DNA of 64,000 nt from Tenebrio molitor (taxonomy: Eukaryota > Arthropoda > Insecta > Coleoptera > Tenebrionidae). The notes under the pieces were generated by a model that saw only the letters and a list, made by a program, of their open reading frames with translations, did no database searches and was not told the DNA's origin. The position numbers and the translations under genes are program-made. Shown here piece by piece: positions 44,827 to 55,895 of this stretch. The stretch covers positions 12,896,001 to 12,960,000 of the forward strand of contig NC_091047.1 of NCBI RefSeq assembly GCF_963966145.1, read 5' to 3'. Position 1 is the stretch's first letter. Each line of letters starts with the position of its first letter.

Positions 44827-45530
44827 CAAATGTTCCTGAGGCTCCTAGAGCGGAGTTCACGAGACTGAGCACCCAGGTCCTCTCCGGTCATGGACAGTTC
44901 GTCACACACTTGCACCGAGTAGGCAAATCTGACACAGAAAACTGTCCAACTTGCGGCACTCCAGATGACCCCCAGATGATCCATCGCATTCTGGAGTGTC
45001 CTACCTTCGACGCGGAAAGGGTTGAGCTTCGGGTGGCCCTGGGTGGGATTCCAGACCTTGAGCGGATCCTGCACATCCCACTAGAACTTCTTCACAGCTT
45101 CGCGCGGGAGCCGGGAGCGTCGCCTCCCAGAATCACCCAAGATGAAGACCCAGTAGACAACAGGCAGATTAAAGACGGACGAGCACATCAGTAGCGAACT
45201 ACCAAATCGAGTCCAAAACACCATGGAATGAAATAATTCGGAGTGTACACTAAGAGAATAGCCCGTAAATTGCGTCGTGCTAGTGAAATAGTGTAAAAAT
45301 AATAATGGCCCAATCCTCAAATTTTCACACATGATAATATAGTTAAGCAGGAAGGTACTGTCTCCAACGTGATATCCTTAGGTCCCTTGAGGAACGTCCC
45401 TAAATACACCATAGGTTAAGTTATATCTTGAAATGTTTCGAAATTGTCGACCACATTCTTATTGATTGTACCCAGCGCCCAATTTGGCGCTTTGTTTGAA
45501 TAAAGAGTCTTCGGGCTCCTCTTTTTTTTT
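44827..45530 (+). mobile_element. 5-prime-truncated non-LTR retrotransposon (R1/LOA-like end)
   Basis: Flanked by a 16-bp target duplication, TGGACCGATATTTTTC, at 44811-44826 and 45531-45546. This is a diagnostic outcome of target-primed reverse transcription. It contains the last ~120 codons of an ORF2 (to the TAG at 45192) with HLHRVGKSDTENCPTCGTPD and MIHRILECP, the carboxy-terminal CxxC...H...C finger of R1/LOA-type elements. About 340 bp of 3-prime untranslated sequence ends in a T run. The GC content is higher than the surroundings, consistent with recent arrival. Confidence 0.9.
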
Positions 45531-45568
45531 TGGACCGATATTTTTCATTAATCATGAAACTATAAATA

Positions 45569-47359
45569 CAGGATGTCCCAGAACTGGCTCCCCAGAGAAA
45601 ACAGGCATGTGCCGACAACAAAAGAGACTCTAAATTGACTAAAATAAATTTTCTGCTAGCTCAAATTACCGAGTTATAAAGTTTTTAATTTCACCAATCC
45701 CGGAAGCTCGTCCTCAGGTATTACTAAAAAATACGATCAGTTGCTAAACAACAACAAAAAATCTCTGATATCGCACAAATCAATAAAATGTTTGGGCAAC
45801 TGGAATTTTGACGTTTTCCGATATAAAAATTCGTTTATCTGTCATCAACATCAAGACTTGACAAGTGTAAAAGATTATAACTTCGAAATAAAACAATAAA
45901 AATGGCGATTCTAAAAAGAACCATTTATTTAAATAGGTAATAATGTTAAAGCAGATGTTCGAAATGACCACCATTCATTTGTATGCACAATTGTGCTCTA
46001 CGTAACAAACTTCTTGTAGTAGCGTTTGTTATCATTCCTTCAGTAACTGAAACAAAAGCCTCCTGAATTCGAACTCTCAGATCAGCCTCTGAATTTATGG
46101 GCCGCCGATAAATGATAGATTTCAAATGATTCAGATTCAGATCTGGAGACCTGGCAGGCCAATGATGCGGTCCTCCTCGACCGATCCAGCGCTGTGGATA
46201 TTGGTTGTCCAAAATTTCCTGAACGTTTCTCCTAAAATGTGGTGGAGCACCATCATGTTGGAACCAGTCATTTATGCGATAAGCAAGAGGTACAATTTCA
46301 AGTAGATCAGGTAGCTCCGTGCCAATAAACTGAGCATTTCTTGCCCCTGTTAATCTTGCGGTCCAATCTAGAGCGGGAGATTCGGAATTTTAACAAATGG
46401 AAGGATCCACCACACTTATACTTGCCAAACGATCGCCCAATAACCCAGTCCACAAATTAACAGAAATCCTATGTTGAAAACGTCTGGGAAATAATTCTCT
46501 TGGATTTTCCTCTGCCCAGATATGAAGGTTGTGATAATTGGAACAACCTTACTGGAAAAATAGCGACTCATCAGAAAACAGTATCCGTGACAAGAAGTGT
46601 GGAGCATCGTTTTGGTTTATTAACCATAGACAAAATTCTCGCCTAATTGGATAATCCTCTGGCAGAAGATGTTGTACTCGTGTATAGTGGTACGGATGCC
46701 TATTATCAGCTAGAACTCTCTGCACCGAACTCTTGGATAAACCCATTTCACGAGAAACTGTTCGAATACTCCGGGTGCCGTCTTCCTCAAAGACATTCAA
46801 TACGGCTTCCTCGTGTTCGACAGTCCTTACTTTTTTTGGAGCACCCCCAACTTCTCTTCGAACTGGCTGCATCTGACCCGTTTCTCGACTCCGAGCGATT
46901 AATTTCAGGATTGTTTTATGATCCGAATGACTTTGTCTTTGCGGAAATTGTTCACGGTACAACCTTACTGCTTCACGTGCATTGTTCCCACATCGTGCAA
47001 AAGTAAGAATCATATCTACGTACTGAGAGGAAGAATACATGTTAAATGATACACTTGAATTAAATATCGCAGCGAAATTGCATAACAAATGTCAAACTGA
47101 CGTAAACAATCATTCTAATAAATGTAGTGGACCAAATCTAATGGACAGAATTATAGAGGTTTACGGATAAAAAGGAAACCTAGGAAACGCAAAATTGCGA
47201 TTATTCCACCTTAATGGTGTTCAACTCTGATTGGTCAACTTCAGAATGTCTTTTCTCGGTTATCATTTGAGATAGGACTTTTTTTCTTTAAAATACACGT
47301 TAATATATTCGCCCAAAGGCTCCCTTTTTTCTCTGGGGAGCCAGTTCTGGGACGCCCTG
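45569..47359 (-). mobile_element. Tc1/mariner transposon, 1.79 kb
   Basis: The inverted ends CAGGATGTCCCAGAACTGGC and CAGGGCGTCCCAGAACTGGC, then TCCCCAGAG, are flanked by TA (45567-45568, 47360-47361). It encodes one transposase on the minus strand and is nested inside the mariner relic 44291-47767. Confidence 0.92.
45946..47088 (-). pseudogene. Mariner transposase, two nonsense codons and an active-site deletion
   Basis: A single frame runs the full length (380 codons, normal for the family). SSSQYVDMILTFARCGNNAR begins the paired helix-turn-helix. RSIRTVSREMGLSKSSVQRV is the second helix-turn-helix. ILFSDESLFFQ carries the first catalytic Asp. TAA at 46549-46551 and TAA at 46390-46392 interrupt the frame. 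WFQHDGAPPHFRR has the second Asp. At the third site the usual PDLNPLDFFLWG is contracted to SPDLNLNHLK, removing the catalytic residue. The end is MNGGHFEHLL. The absence of frameshifts suggests recent inactivation. The true start is probably the ATG at about 47041 (MYSSSQYVD). Confidence 0.88.
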
Positions 47360-47767
47360 TATAAATGCCACACCGGGAACAAATTTTAGAAATATTTATA
47401 ACTCAGCTGGATGATGTAGAATTGCAGAATGGATGCTTTCAACACGATGATGCTACAGCCACACAACACAAGACAATTTGCTCTATCTTCAACAATTTTA
47501 TGGGAATAGAATTATAATTAATAGATTAAATCCTGAATTTCCCCACGTTCTCCAGATTTAACACCGTTAGATTTTTGTGTATTTGGCCATCTAAAAAATA
47601 AAGTTATTAAAAGGAGAACGCACACTTTGGAAGAACTTATGTAGGAAATAACAAACTGCTGCAACACTATAGATCAGCAGATGCTGCGGAATATTTTTAA
47701 AAATAAAAATAAAAGAATTAGGAAATGTTTAGAACATAATGACGGCCACTTTCAACAATTTCTGTAA

Positions 47768-48677
47768 AAATGGGTAGGTACTCAAGACATAAACCCCCAA
47801 AATGTGTTTGTTTTAATTACCCCAAATCTTCATTGTAAGGTGTCCGCAGAAGTTATATTTTGATAGTTTATAATAAAAATGTGAAATGTATTGTATTCTT
47901 CAGACAACAGATTGTAATTAAAGAGAGATAAAACGGCATGTGGTGTGTCCTGTAGGTACCTTACAGAAGTTACAGAAAATCGAAAAACCTGTCATTAATG
48001 GAGTTACCTACCTAACCTCTGTTTTTCTATTTCCTAGTATCACCATATGCAATAGAGCCGCAAAAATCAAATATATTTGAGTTCCACAGGACTCTTGCTA
48101 GATGTTCTTTTACAGACACTTTGTACTATTTCCTAGTCTTCCAAAATTTGCAAATACCGTCTTGGTCTTGGGATTAGGTCAGTTCTTCTAGGCTATTCCT
48201 TTTTTGCAATGTAAACCACATGTTCTACTGTCCTTACCACTATTAAGCAACTATTTAATTTTTTTGCAAAAATATTTATGAAGGGGTAAATTAATTAAAA
48301 ATACCTACTTACTTATTTCTTCAATTTCGTGATATTTTTAATAATTCCTTTAGAATTGATATTTACTTGAAGGCAGTACGTAATAGGTAAAAAATATTTA
48401 CATTCAAAATAACCGTACTTGAGGGTTTTCACGTAAGAGTTACTTATTTAGAGTTATTCATGAATTGTAACAAATATTTAAACCTGCAAGAGGTCCCTAG
48501 TTATAAACCACTGAAAGAATACGAAGAAATTGTACCTATTGTAGAAACAAAAATATTCTGCAATTTTTGATAGTCGCTGGAAAAGTTGCCGTAATGATTG
48601 AACAAAAAATCACACAAAAACTCCGTTGTAAACTAGTATTTACGTAGGTAGTGTTTAGAATATGAAGGTGAAAGTCA
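47768..48677. other. Intergenic DNA without recognisable features
   Basis: AT-rich, with repeated GTAGGTACC-like words; no coding support. Confidence 0.5.
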
Positions 48678-49035
48678 AATAGCTATTTATGCACCAAGGG
48701 CGTTACAACGATGATTACGCCCGGAGAACGATGAATCCAGCTCGAGGGCTTTAGCCCGAGAGATGGATATCGTTGGATGGGCGTAATCATTCGGTGACGC
48801 CGTGGTGCATACAAGATTTTATTTTTCACTATACGTGTTCTTAAAAAAAAAAAAAATTGGCATCTTTGCAATTATGAATTGATGAGGGCGTTATGAATTC
48901 ATTACGCCCGTTTATTCTTTTAACGCCCTCTTATTCTTATTACGCCCTGTTTTATTCCCCGGTTGTTATGGACATGTTTACGTATTTCGTATCCTAGGAG
49001 TTATCATGCAATTATACTAAAGTGAAAAATAAAAA
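48678..49035. mobile_element. Stem-loop-ended element, internally deleted copy
   Basis: 48678-48833 matches 42615-42770 (start AATAGCTATTTATG plus stem-loop 48688-48811). 48831-49035 matches 43924-44135 (ATTACGCCC repeats, end AAAGTGAAAAATAAAA). The junction lies in a shared ATA, so about 1.16 kb was lost between short direct repeats. Identity to the long copy is above 95% by eye. Confidence 0.75.
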
Positions 49036-50670
49036 ATAATACAATCACATTCACAAAAATTCTTTAAAATAGCGATAAATAGTGATCTTCGTTATCGATA
49101 TGGATGATGGATAAAGTAGAAACTAGAAATACAGTTTCATGTGACCCACACAAAAAAAATACCAAAAAAAAAACGACGAGGCTATAAAGCAAGATCGCCT
49201 CTCCCAATTCAAGTTTCATGAAAATTATGACCGCATAATAAAAAGGTGCAAATACTACATAGACCACGTTGCGTTATTAGGATGTCAAGAGGACGATTTC
49301 CAGGAGTTCATCTAAGGTTCTGGCCAAAAAATTCGAATAATAATCTTCTTCAGACATTGAGGTGAAACATGAGGACCAAATAAATTTTCACCAATGAGCG
49401 CAACCCACACATTTATTAAAGACTCTTCTTAAAAATCCCCTTTTTGAACCACGTGGAGCCATCGTTTATTAATAATTACACGCACCTTTAACCTTCACCA
49501 CTGATACAAAACTGGAACATCGGAGGATAAAAAATTGGTTCCATATGGCATCCTCTGCCAACAGTACAAGTTTAGTGGCCGGTTAGTGAAGGACTCGATT
49601 TTATATTTTTTCTTAATCCAGAGTCACAAAATTATCTGGTCGAATTACACACGAACTTCTTTTTCTCCAAATAATTTTCTCTTTTAACAATTGAACCACT
49701 TTACCACGTATAACATTACGAACCAAATAATGATCATTCCTTTGAAAGCACTATTTTTACGTTATCTTTTATTATTATTTTGCTATACGGAGTTTGTTTT
49801 TGTTCATATGACATACCGGATTATAGACTACTGAAACCACACTGAAACCAAGTAGTGAAATTTGAAGTATTGAAGTTATCACGGATCGCGATTTTTTATT
49901 TTTATTATTATCTTGTATCAAATCTTTTTAACAAATGATAATTTGTACTGATTTAGTTAAGTTACTTAAATTACTGTCTAATTTATCTTCACCGCTTTAA
50001 TGACAAAAATGATTTATGTAGCTGTGAAAAGATTTAATTAAGTAGGTAGGTAAAATAAATAGGTACGCCTTCGCTACAGTTCATGAACATTTCCTTCAAA
50101 GCCTTTTTATGTAAATTTGTTTTGCTTGTATTTCATTCTGCGGCTTTAAAGGATTTATAAAAACACTTTGAACGGTGTTGACAGTGTTGACACATCTTCA
50201 CCAGCTTTGAGATATTCCTCTAAAAGAAATTTATATCCTGATGAATACTTTTCTCTAATTAGCGCCAATTGTTTTTTCTCACTGCATTTTTACTTAATCA
50301 CTTTACACATGAATTCATCACATTATAGTGACTGAAAAAATGGCCAATTTATCAATTCAAAAATGTTTCAATGTTAGCAAAGAACTTTATGAACTTCTAG
50401 TACTGTGAGTGTCCTCTATTGTTAAATACCCACAATAACCAACTCTGAGGAAAAGAAATTTACAAAATCTACAATAAAATGCGAACAGAATTGATTGGAA
50501 AATATTACAGCAACATATTTAAATGTGAATGTTACAGATACTATAAAAACTGCATTACTACTAATAAAACTAATTTCATAATTCTTAAATGTCATTTTCA
50601 AACTTCGCGCGTAAATTTTAGGTTGGCACCGTGTAGAGTCGCCATTTATATCCGTTTCCCCAATCATCGC
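49036..50670. other. Intergenic; upstream region of RpS29
   Basis: No supported gene. On the minus strand at about 50165-50280 a frame reads ALIREKYSSGYKFLLEEYLK and AGEDVSTLSTPFK before a stop. It has no visible start and no recognised family. Confidence 0.35.
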
Positions 50671-50680
50671 TCTTTTCAAC
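50667..50680 (+). promoter_or_regulatory. Polypyrimidine (TCT/TOP) initiator of RpS29
   Basis: CGCTCTTTTC about 70 bp before the start codon fits the YC(+1)TTTY initiator of insect ribosomal-protein genes, with transcription starting at about C50672. No TATA box is needed for this promoter class. A second pyrimidine run, GCTTTCG, is just downstream. Inferred from sequence only. Confidence 0.4.
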
Positions 50681-50740
50681 CTTGCTTTCGCACGAGTTTT
50701 GGACGTGTTGTTATCGTTGTTATTGCAAACAACATATAAA

Positions 50741-51321
50741 ATGGGTTTCCAAAATATCTGGTATTCTCACCCTCGCAAATATGGTCAGGGATCAAGATCT
50801 TGGTAAGTTTTTTAACCACTAAATATTCTTAATGTATAGGCGAAATTACTAACTAACCTAACCTAAAAAAACAACATGGTCATCTTGTAACTGATAACTT
50901 TCCGAATTATCTTTGTTGCAATTGTGCTATGTACAGAAAAATTCAGTAATCGGCATAGAAAATATTAAAGTTGCAAATGGAATATTGATTTGTTGTTTAT
51001 TGATTAATTTTTCCATTTTTTTAAAAGTCTGAAAAAATGGATTATTGATTCTTGTAACGCAGCGCACAAGTAATGTTTTTATGGAGATTTAGATATATGA
51101 ATAACCATAACTGAAAGAATTACTAATTTTGTTATTAGATACAATGTTTTTGTTTTTAGCCGAGCTTGTTCAAACAGGCATGGATTAATCCGTAAATATG
51201 GTTTAAATATCTGCCGGCAATGTTTTAGAGAATATGCAGCTGACATCGGCTTCAAAAAGGTAATTGTTACTGCAACTTTAAATTTGATTTCTAACAAAAA
51301 ATTTTATTCCAGCTCGATTAA
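50741..51321 (+). CDS. RpS29: 40S ribosomal protein S29
   Basis: Coding exons 50741-50802, 51160-51259 and 51313-51321. All junctions are GT-AG (TCTTG|GTAAGT, TTTTTAG|C, AAAAAG|GTAATT, TTCCAG|C). The protein is 56 residues, the exact family length, opening MGFQNIWYSHPRKYGQGSRS and ending ADIGFKKLD. Four cysteines, at 21, 24, 39 and 42 (CRAC and CRQC), bind the structural zinc of this small-subunit protein, which sits near the decoding side of the ribosome head. An AATAAA signal lies at 51374-51379. The gene converges with the WAP-like gene, with 233 bp between stop codons. Confidence 0.97.
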
Positions 51322-51373
51322 AAATTCCCGGAGAAAAAATATGGTACTTTTAATGTAATTTAAATTTGTTTAA

Positions 51374-51379
51374 AATAAA
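51374..51379 (+). terminator. Poly(A) signal of RpS29
   Basis: AATAAA 53 bp after the RpS29 stop codon. Cleavage is expected 10-30 bp downstream, reaching the area of the opposing gene's signals. Confidence 0.7.
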
Positions 51380-51402
51380 CAACAAATTGTCCTAAAACTA
51401 GT

Positions 51403-51445
51403 TTTATTTATAAATCTACCTGTACAACAATTACAATAATTTATT
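51403..51445 (-). terminator. Poly(A) signals of the WAP-like gene
   Basis: On the minus strand AATAAA occurs at 51445-51440 and 51408-51403, 110-150 bp past the WAP-like stop codon. Use of the second would place the transcript end within the RpS29 3-prime region. Confidence 0.5.
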
Positions 51446-51554
51446 CAGTCAGGTATCCTATGTGGTGATCCTCGTAATAAATGCTCTAGCAGCGTCTGAA
51501 GGTACTATTCTCTACAAGTAAACATTTAATTTGGTTATTTTGGTAACATTGTTG

Positions 51555-52659
51555 TCATACTTGTGCAACTGTCGTGAGCAAAGCTAACAAAGACCGTTTT
51601 GGAGGTCTGCAGTATCTTTTCCCCCTTTCTTGACAGCATAAATTTGGGAAACAATCTAACGGACTCCGACATACTTTAGGAAAGAGATCTAAAAATGGAG
51701 GTGGCGGAGGAGTACACTGCATGTAACTCATCATTAGTCTCAGCGCTGAAAAAATATAGGTAAACATAAAGGAACAACGGATTTGTTACGAGCATTTACG
51801 TTCAACGAACCGATTAACGCCAGGAATGTTATCCAGTTTTGGCTCAGCAGTCCTACAGTAGCCCACTACATCCCCGTTATGCATTTTTTCGGGGCAACAT
51901 ATTCTGGGCGAGCACTCCGCGTCCACAGTACACTGCTTGATTTGTAGTATTTCAGGGATACGCTCCGTCGGACAAGATCTTTCTATCAGCCCAAACAATC
52001 CTGCTGGAAATAATCAAGTGTTATGATTTAATGTGGTCGTAAAACCGAATCAGTCATATCTTGCCGGTAATGACCCAAAGTACGTCCGACTTTCACTGAT
52101 CTCGAATCAAAGAAATTGCCACAGGAAGTCGATTATGCAAGTGGTAATGAAAAGTAACAGACTCATCTTGAATCACTCGTGAATAATGAAGAAAGTATTT
52201 GGAAAATTAACGATTACATAATCGACTTTCAAAGATTTAATATCCTTATCGGAATTTCACACTCATATTTTACATTGACATTTGAATTCACGATAGTTAT
52301 ACAACGGGGCCGTTAGATAATATCACTTTGGCCTAACATCGCCGCAGTGTTAAAATGAAAAATCCAAACAATCAACTTACGAGAATGAACAGGTTCGGGT
52401 GGAGGCGCTGGGATTCCTTTCTGACACCTACCATTGCAACAAAGCATGTTTTTGTTACCCAGCTGCGAGCATTCTTTGGTCACTTTACAAGGTGTGGCAA
52501 AAAAAGGTCTGAACCCTTGACTTACTGGACAGACGAGTTTAGGTGGCCTTTTAGTTTTCCCCACCGGTTGTGATGTAATTTTCGGCAAGTCCATCATCAT
52601 CATTTTCCTTGTAATCTCATTTTCTTTGGTTGTTTGACTATCAGATATGGCATTTTGTA
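51555..52659 (-). CDS. Secreted-type protein with three WAP-like repeats (5-prime exon missing)
   Basis: Visible exons are 52659-52381, 52003-51800 and 51745-51555. All introns are phase 1 with good borders (ATTCTC|GTAAGT, TTCCAG|CAGG, GAAC|GTAAAT, TTTCAG|CGCTG), and they join into one frame of about 222 codons ending at 51555. Each exon carries one repeat C-x13/14-C-x5-C-x4/9-CC-x3/12-C (for example CKVTKEC...CC, CTVDAECSPRICC, CRSPLDCFPNLCC). This is the WAP four-disulfide core pattern reduced to six cysteines. WAP proteins are secreted protease inhibitors or antimicrobials. The first exon, which should supply a signal peptide, lies beyond 52660 and was not identified. Confidence 0.85.
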
Positions 52660-53495
52660 CTAAAATTAGAAATTTCAACAGAATGGCGAAATGAACCCAT
52701 AACTAAGAGAAGATCAATTTTAAACCGATCGTGAATAGGTACGAAGGATATGCATTTGACGGTAACATAGATGTTGCAATGTTGCAAGAACTTACATATT
52801 TATTTAAAACCTGATGATTAAAACATTCAAATGAACAATCAACCTTGTACTAAATTGGCGTAACAATTTCTCGCCTCGTCAGAGCGCTCTTAAAAACTCC
52901 GTATCCGAAGAGCAATTTTCGCAATCTTCCATATTTGAAAACAATGAATATTTCAGAACAAACCAAATTTTTAATGTGCAACGTTAGTTTAAGGACATTT
53001 CCACACACAACCATTATATTCTAATTAGTATTTTCTGTTGCTTTTTACTAGTTCTTGCGTACCTATAGGTATATCTATTTTTAGTACTTTTTTTTTTTAA
53101 TAAAATAATTCCGAAATTCGTAAAGATAACATTATTAAGTTTGTAGTGTTTTATAGAACTGCAATTACAACATTATGTATAGACATTACGACTAACTACT
53201 ATAAAAAGAAGTAAGTTCAGTAGGCGATAGGTAGGTACATATTACAACATTTGTCATAGATCAAATCTCTTAACTTAAGAAAACATTTTTTTAATCTCGT
53301 TCGAAGAAACAAATAAGTAATAGAAAATGAATTTTTGACTGAAAACACAAAGTTAAAAATCTTTGATTGTTCTATTGGTGCAGCATATTTAAAATTAAGC
53401 ACCCGCAGGCGTACAATTTTTTAATATAATGTAATTAAAAAAGTTATATTAGTCATTTTTCGTCGTAAATGATCATAAATTAAAACGTAGGTAAC
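52660..53495. other. Upstream of the WAP-like gene; start exon not located
   Basis: A minus-strand GTAAGT (complement at about 52785-52790) is a possible donor, but no hydrophobic signal-peptide frame is in phase with it. The missing first exon may lie further upstream. Confidence 0.3.
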
Positions 53496-53870
53496 TAGAG
53501 ATATTTTCATATTTGATGGCGGAAACAAGAGACTGAGAAGTGTCACAAATTTGTATTGTCAGTGTCAAATTTCTCAAAGACGTTCGTGATTTCGACAGAA
53601 ATGCAGCAAATTGGCAATAAGAAAGTTATTCATCGTCGGATTAGAGACAAAATTTGTAATCCGTTTGATTATACGAGAATAACTTTTCCTTTTGAACCAC
53701 TGACAAAAATTGGTTTCCTTAGAATTTATTTTTTCAATCAATTTCGCGAAAGTTTAAATTTACCTAGACATTCCTTTTTACGGCGTTTATGACAAATTTG
53801 ACACTGACAATACATTTTTGTGACATTTCTCAATCTTTTGTTTCCGCCACCAAATATGAAAATACCTCTA
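53496..53870 (+). mobile_element. Harbinger-derived MITE with transposase N-terminal relic
   Basis: Inverted arms of about 75 bp start TAGAGATATTTTCATATTTG and TAGAGGTATTTTCATATTTG, both continuing into GGCGGAAACAA. Between them the plus strand is open (53556-53792, 78 codons): HRRIRDKICNPFDYTRI and LRIYFFNQFRESLNLPRHSF. The latter matches the amino-terminal region of PIF/Harbinger transposases (FRESLNLPR motif). It appears to be an internally deleted derivative. Confidence 0.65.
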
Positions 53871-55700
53871 CATATTTAAATCTGAAGAATTCGAGTCGAT
53901 TTTTTTATCTCTACTGTACTTCTACTGCCGCATTAATTTATTGATACGTAGGTAATGAATTGGATTAAAAGAGAGAAGACACTAAATACCTACGATAAAC
54001 TGAAAATATGCAGTTAGGAATATAAAAAAATACTTAAAAATAATAATTGTGTTGATGCAATGTGATTGGTATTGATTGAACCGTTAGTCCTTGAAATATA
54101 ATTATGGTAGGTACCTACTAACCAGTTTTCAAATTTTTTTCTTGGCACAAGACACGATAGTTTACCAACAGGAAAAACGTAAAAAAATCTAATATTACAA
54201 GTTTCATATTCACCACTTGCACTTTTAACTACCTACATCTCTACAACCGATATCACATCTGCTTAGATGTAAATTGCCGCTACGAGTGTGGTTCAGTATG
54301 TGGTACTTTTGCTTTCACGGAGTGACAAAGAGCAGAAAGAGGGATAGTGGCAGCACTAAAATTGCACTGAACGATAATAATGTTCTGCTGAATTAAGTAA
54401 AAAAAATAGTTGTGTTAAATTAGATCAGTTGTAATGTATGTACAATAACAATTATTAATGTCCTAGAAAACATACACTTGTGCATGATAAAAAAGCATGA
54501 CACAGCCGTCCTGAAAACCTATGCAAAGGAAGAATAAGACGTGGACGTGGGTGGAGTAGCTCAAAAGCAAGATCAAAAGATGAACTTATCTCTCCATTCG
54601 GTCATTTTATTGTTAAGCGTGTAGGTAGTGTTCTTGATATTTTCCAGACAAGTTGACACATGAAAATAATTTCTTGGAGTAAAATGCATTCAAATCGTAT
54701 TACATATTGATAAAAAGGTGAAAAATAATAACTTCATAACAGTATTATGTGATTATGGCATTATAGAATACGAACATTGCAGAATTTTTCTCTATCCAGA
54801 CGAAGTTGTCAGACAAGTACTAAAATGCGCCCACACGAGTTTTTAATAGGTTCAGAATTAACTGAGGTAAATATCCAAAATTCAACATATGTATTTAGAA
54901 ATTTAAAAAAATACAAAAGCCATGTTCATTTGAAAAACAAAAATTAGGAAAAGTCAAAAACACTAAAATATTTTAGAAAGAATGTATAATAGGAACATAA
55001 AAAAAATCGCTCTTGACAATATCTAAGAATAATTAGAAAAACTTTTTTTTTGTCTTATTATTTATATTGTTATGATCATTAGATTATTTCATTCATTTAT
55101 TCAGTTTTGTTTCTTTATTTAATTTATTCAATTTGCCTCTTAGAGTTTACTGCAAATGGTCTCCAATTTTAAATTTATTAATTGGTCAGTAAAATGTTAT
55201 TAACCACCAACGAATGATTTAATCCAGAATCCTTATTTGAAAAAAAAAAATGTGAGACTTTTTCAGTATCCATCTACCGTACGATCTCGACAACTGCAAT
55301 AATAAAAAATTACCAGGTTTGGTCTTTAAATGACCCTTCAAAAAGTATGTTTGGTTGCCTATGAAAACAACACAAAAGCAGTAATTTTCTTCATAAATTG
55401 TTCCAACTTGAACATTGTTATTAAGTGAAAATTGAAAATACACGTTTAACAAAATTACATTTTTATTATAATTTCTAGAAAAATATAAATACATATATAT
55501 ATTTAATCGTTATACATATCTACAAAAAAACAATTCTCAAACAAACATAATTTACTCCAATATTTGTAACATTCATAGATTAATTATGAATAAAATTAAA
55601 AAACATTACTAAATTGTTACATTTCATTCTGCATTCTTGAACACTAGCACACAATAAAACTTATTTACCAATTTTTAACAAATGCACTTTACTATAAGTA
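53871..55700. other. Intergenic DNA without recognisable features
   Basis: Very AT-rich, including TA-rich simple sequence near 55480-55500. No supported coding sequence. Confidence 0.5.
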
Positions 55701-55703
55701 AAC

Positions 55704-55709
55704 TTTATT
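55704..55709 (-). terminator. Candidate poly(A) signal of TMEM192
   Basis: AATAAA on the minus strand about 190 bp after the TMEM192 stop codon. Confidence 0.5.
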
Positions 55710-55895
55710 TTACATGGTTAAAAAATATATACATATATATAAATGATACATATATAAATTAGTTATATCCTCTATGACTTGAAATTTAACTTGACCAGGA
55801 ACACAACTAAATTATATAAAAATATACCTATATTAAAATCACGTCAAAAGGACTAACAAATTGTATCACAAAAATATGTATTCTTCCTTTACACA

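Larger units (their letters stand above)
44291..47767 (+). pseudogene. Mariner transposase relic split by two insertions
   Basis: Pieces on the plus strand are DNA-binding half RFVATGSIEKGKNVRKPPAN with PKESLRKLSLQADVPLSTCQ (44291-44530), and first catalytic region FFSDEAWVHLSGYVNSLNYR, then HPTKVGVW (44650-44790). A retrotransposon insertion follows (44827-45530). A short link, GPIFFINHETINT, runs to 45566, then the second mariner (45569-47359). The second catalytic region QHDDATAHTTRQFA, the third SPDLTPLDFCVFGHLKNK and the end NDGHFQQFL stop at 47767. There are several internal stops and shifts. The insertions date after this element. Confidence 0.8.

Noticed and set aside
44709..45076. 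Minus-strand frames of 121 and 62 codons
   Set aside because: Antisense to the retrotransposon ORF2 end, which has a recognisable cysteine/histidine finger on the plus strand.
46647..47006. Plus-strand frame of 119 codons
   Set aside because: Antisense shadow of the mariner transposase on the minus strand.
50803..51159. snoRNA in RpS29 intron 1
   Set aside because: Ribosomal-protein introns often host snoRNAs, but no paired C (TGATGA) and D (CTGA) boxes with a terminal stem were seen.
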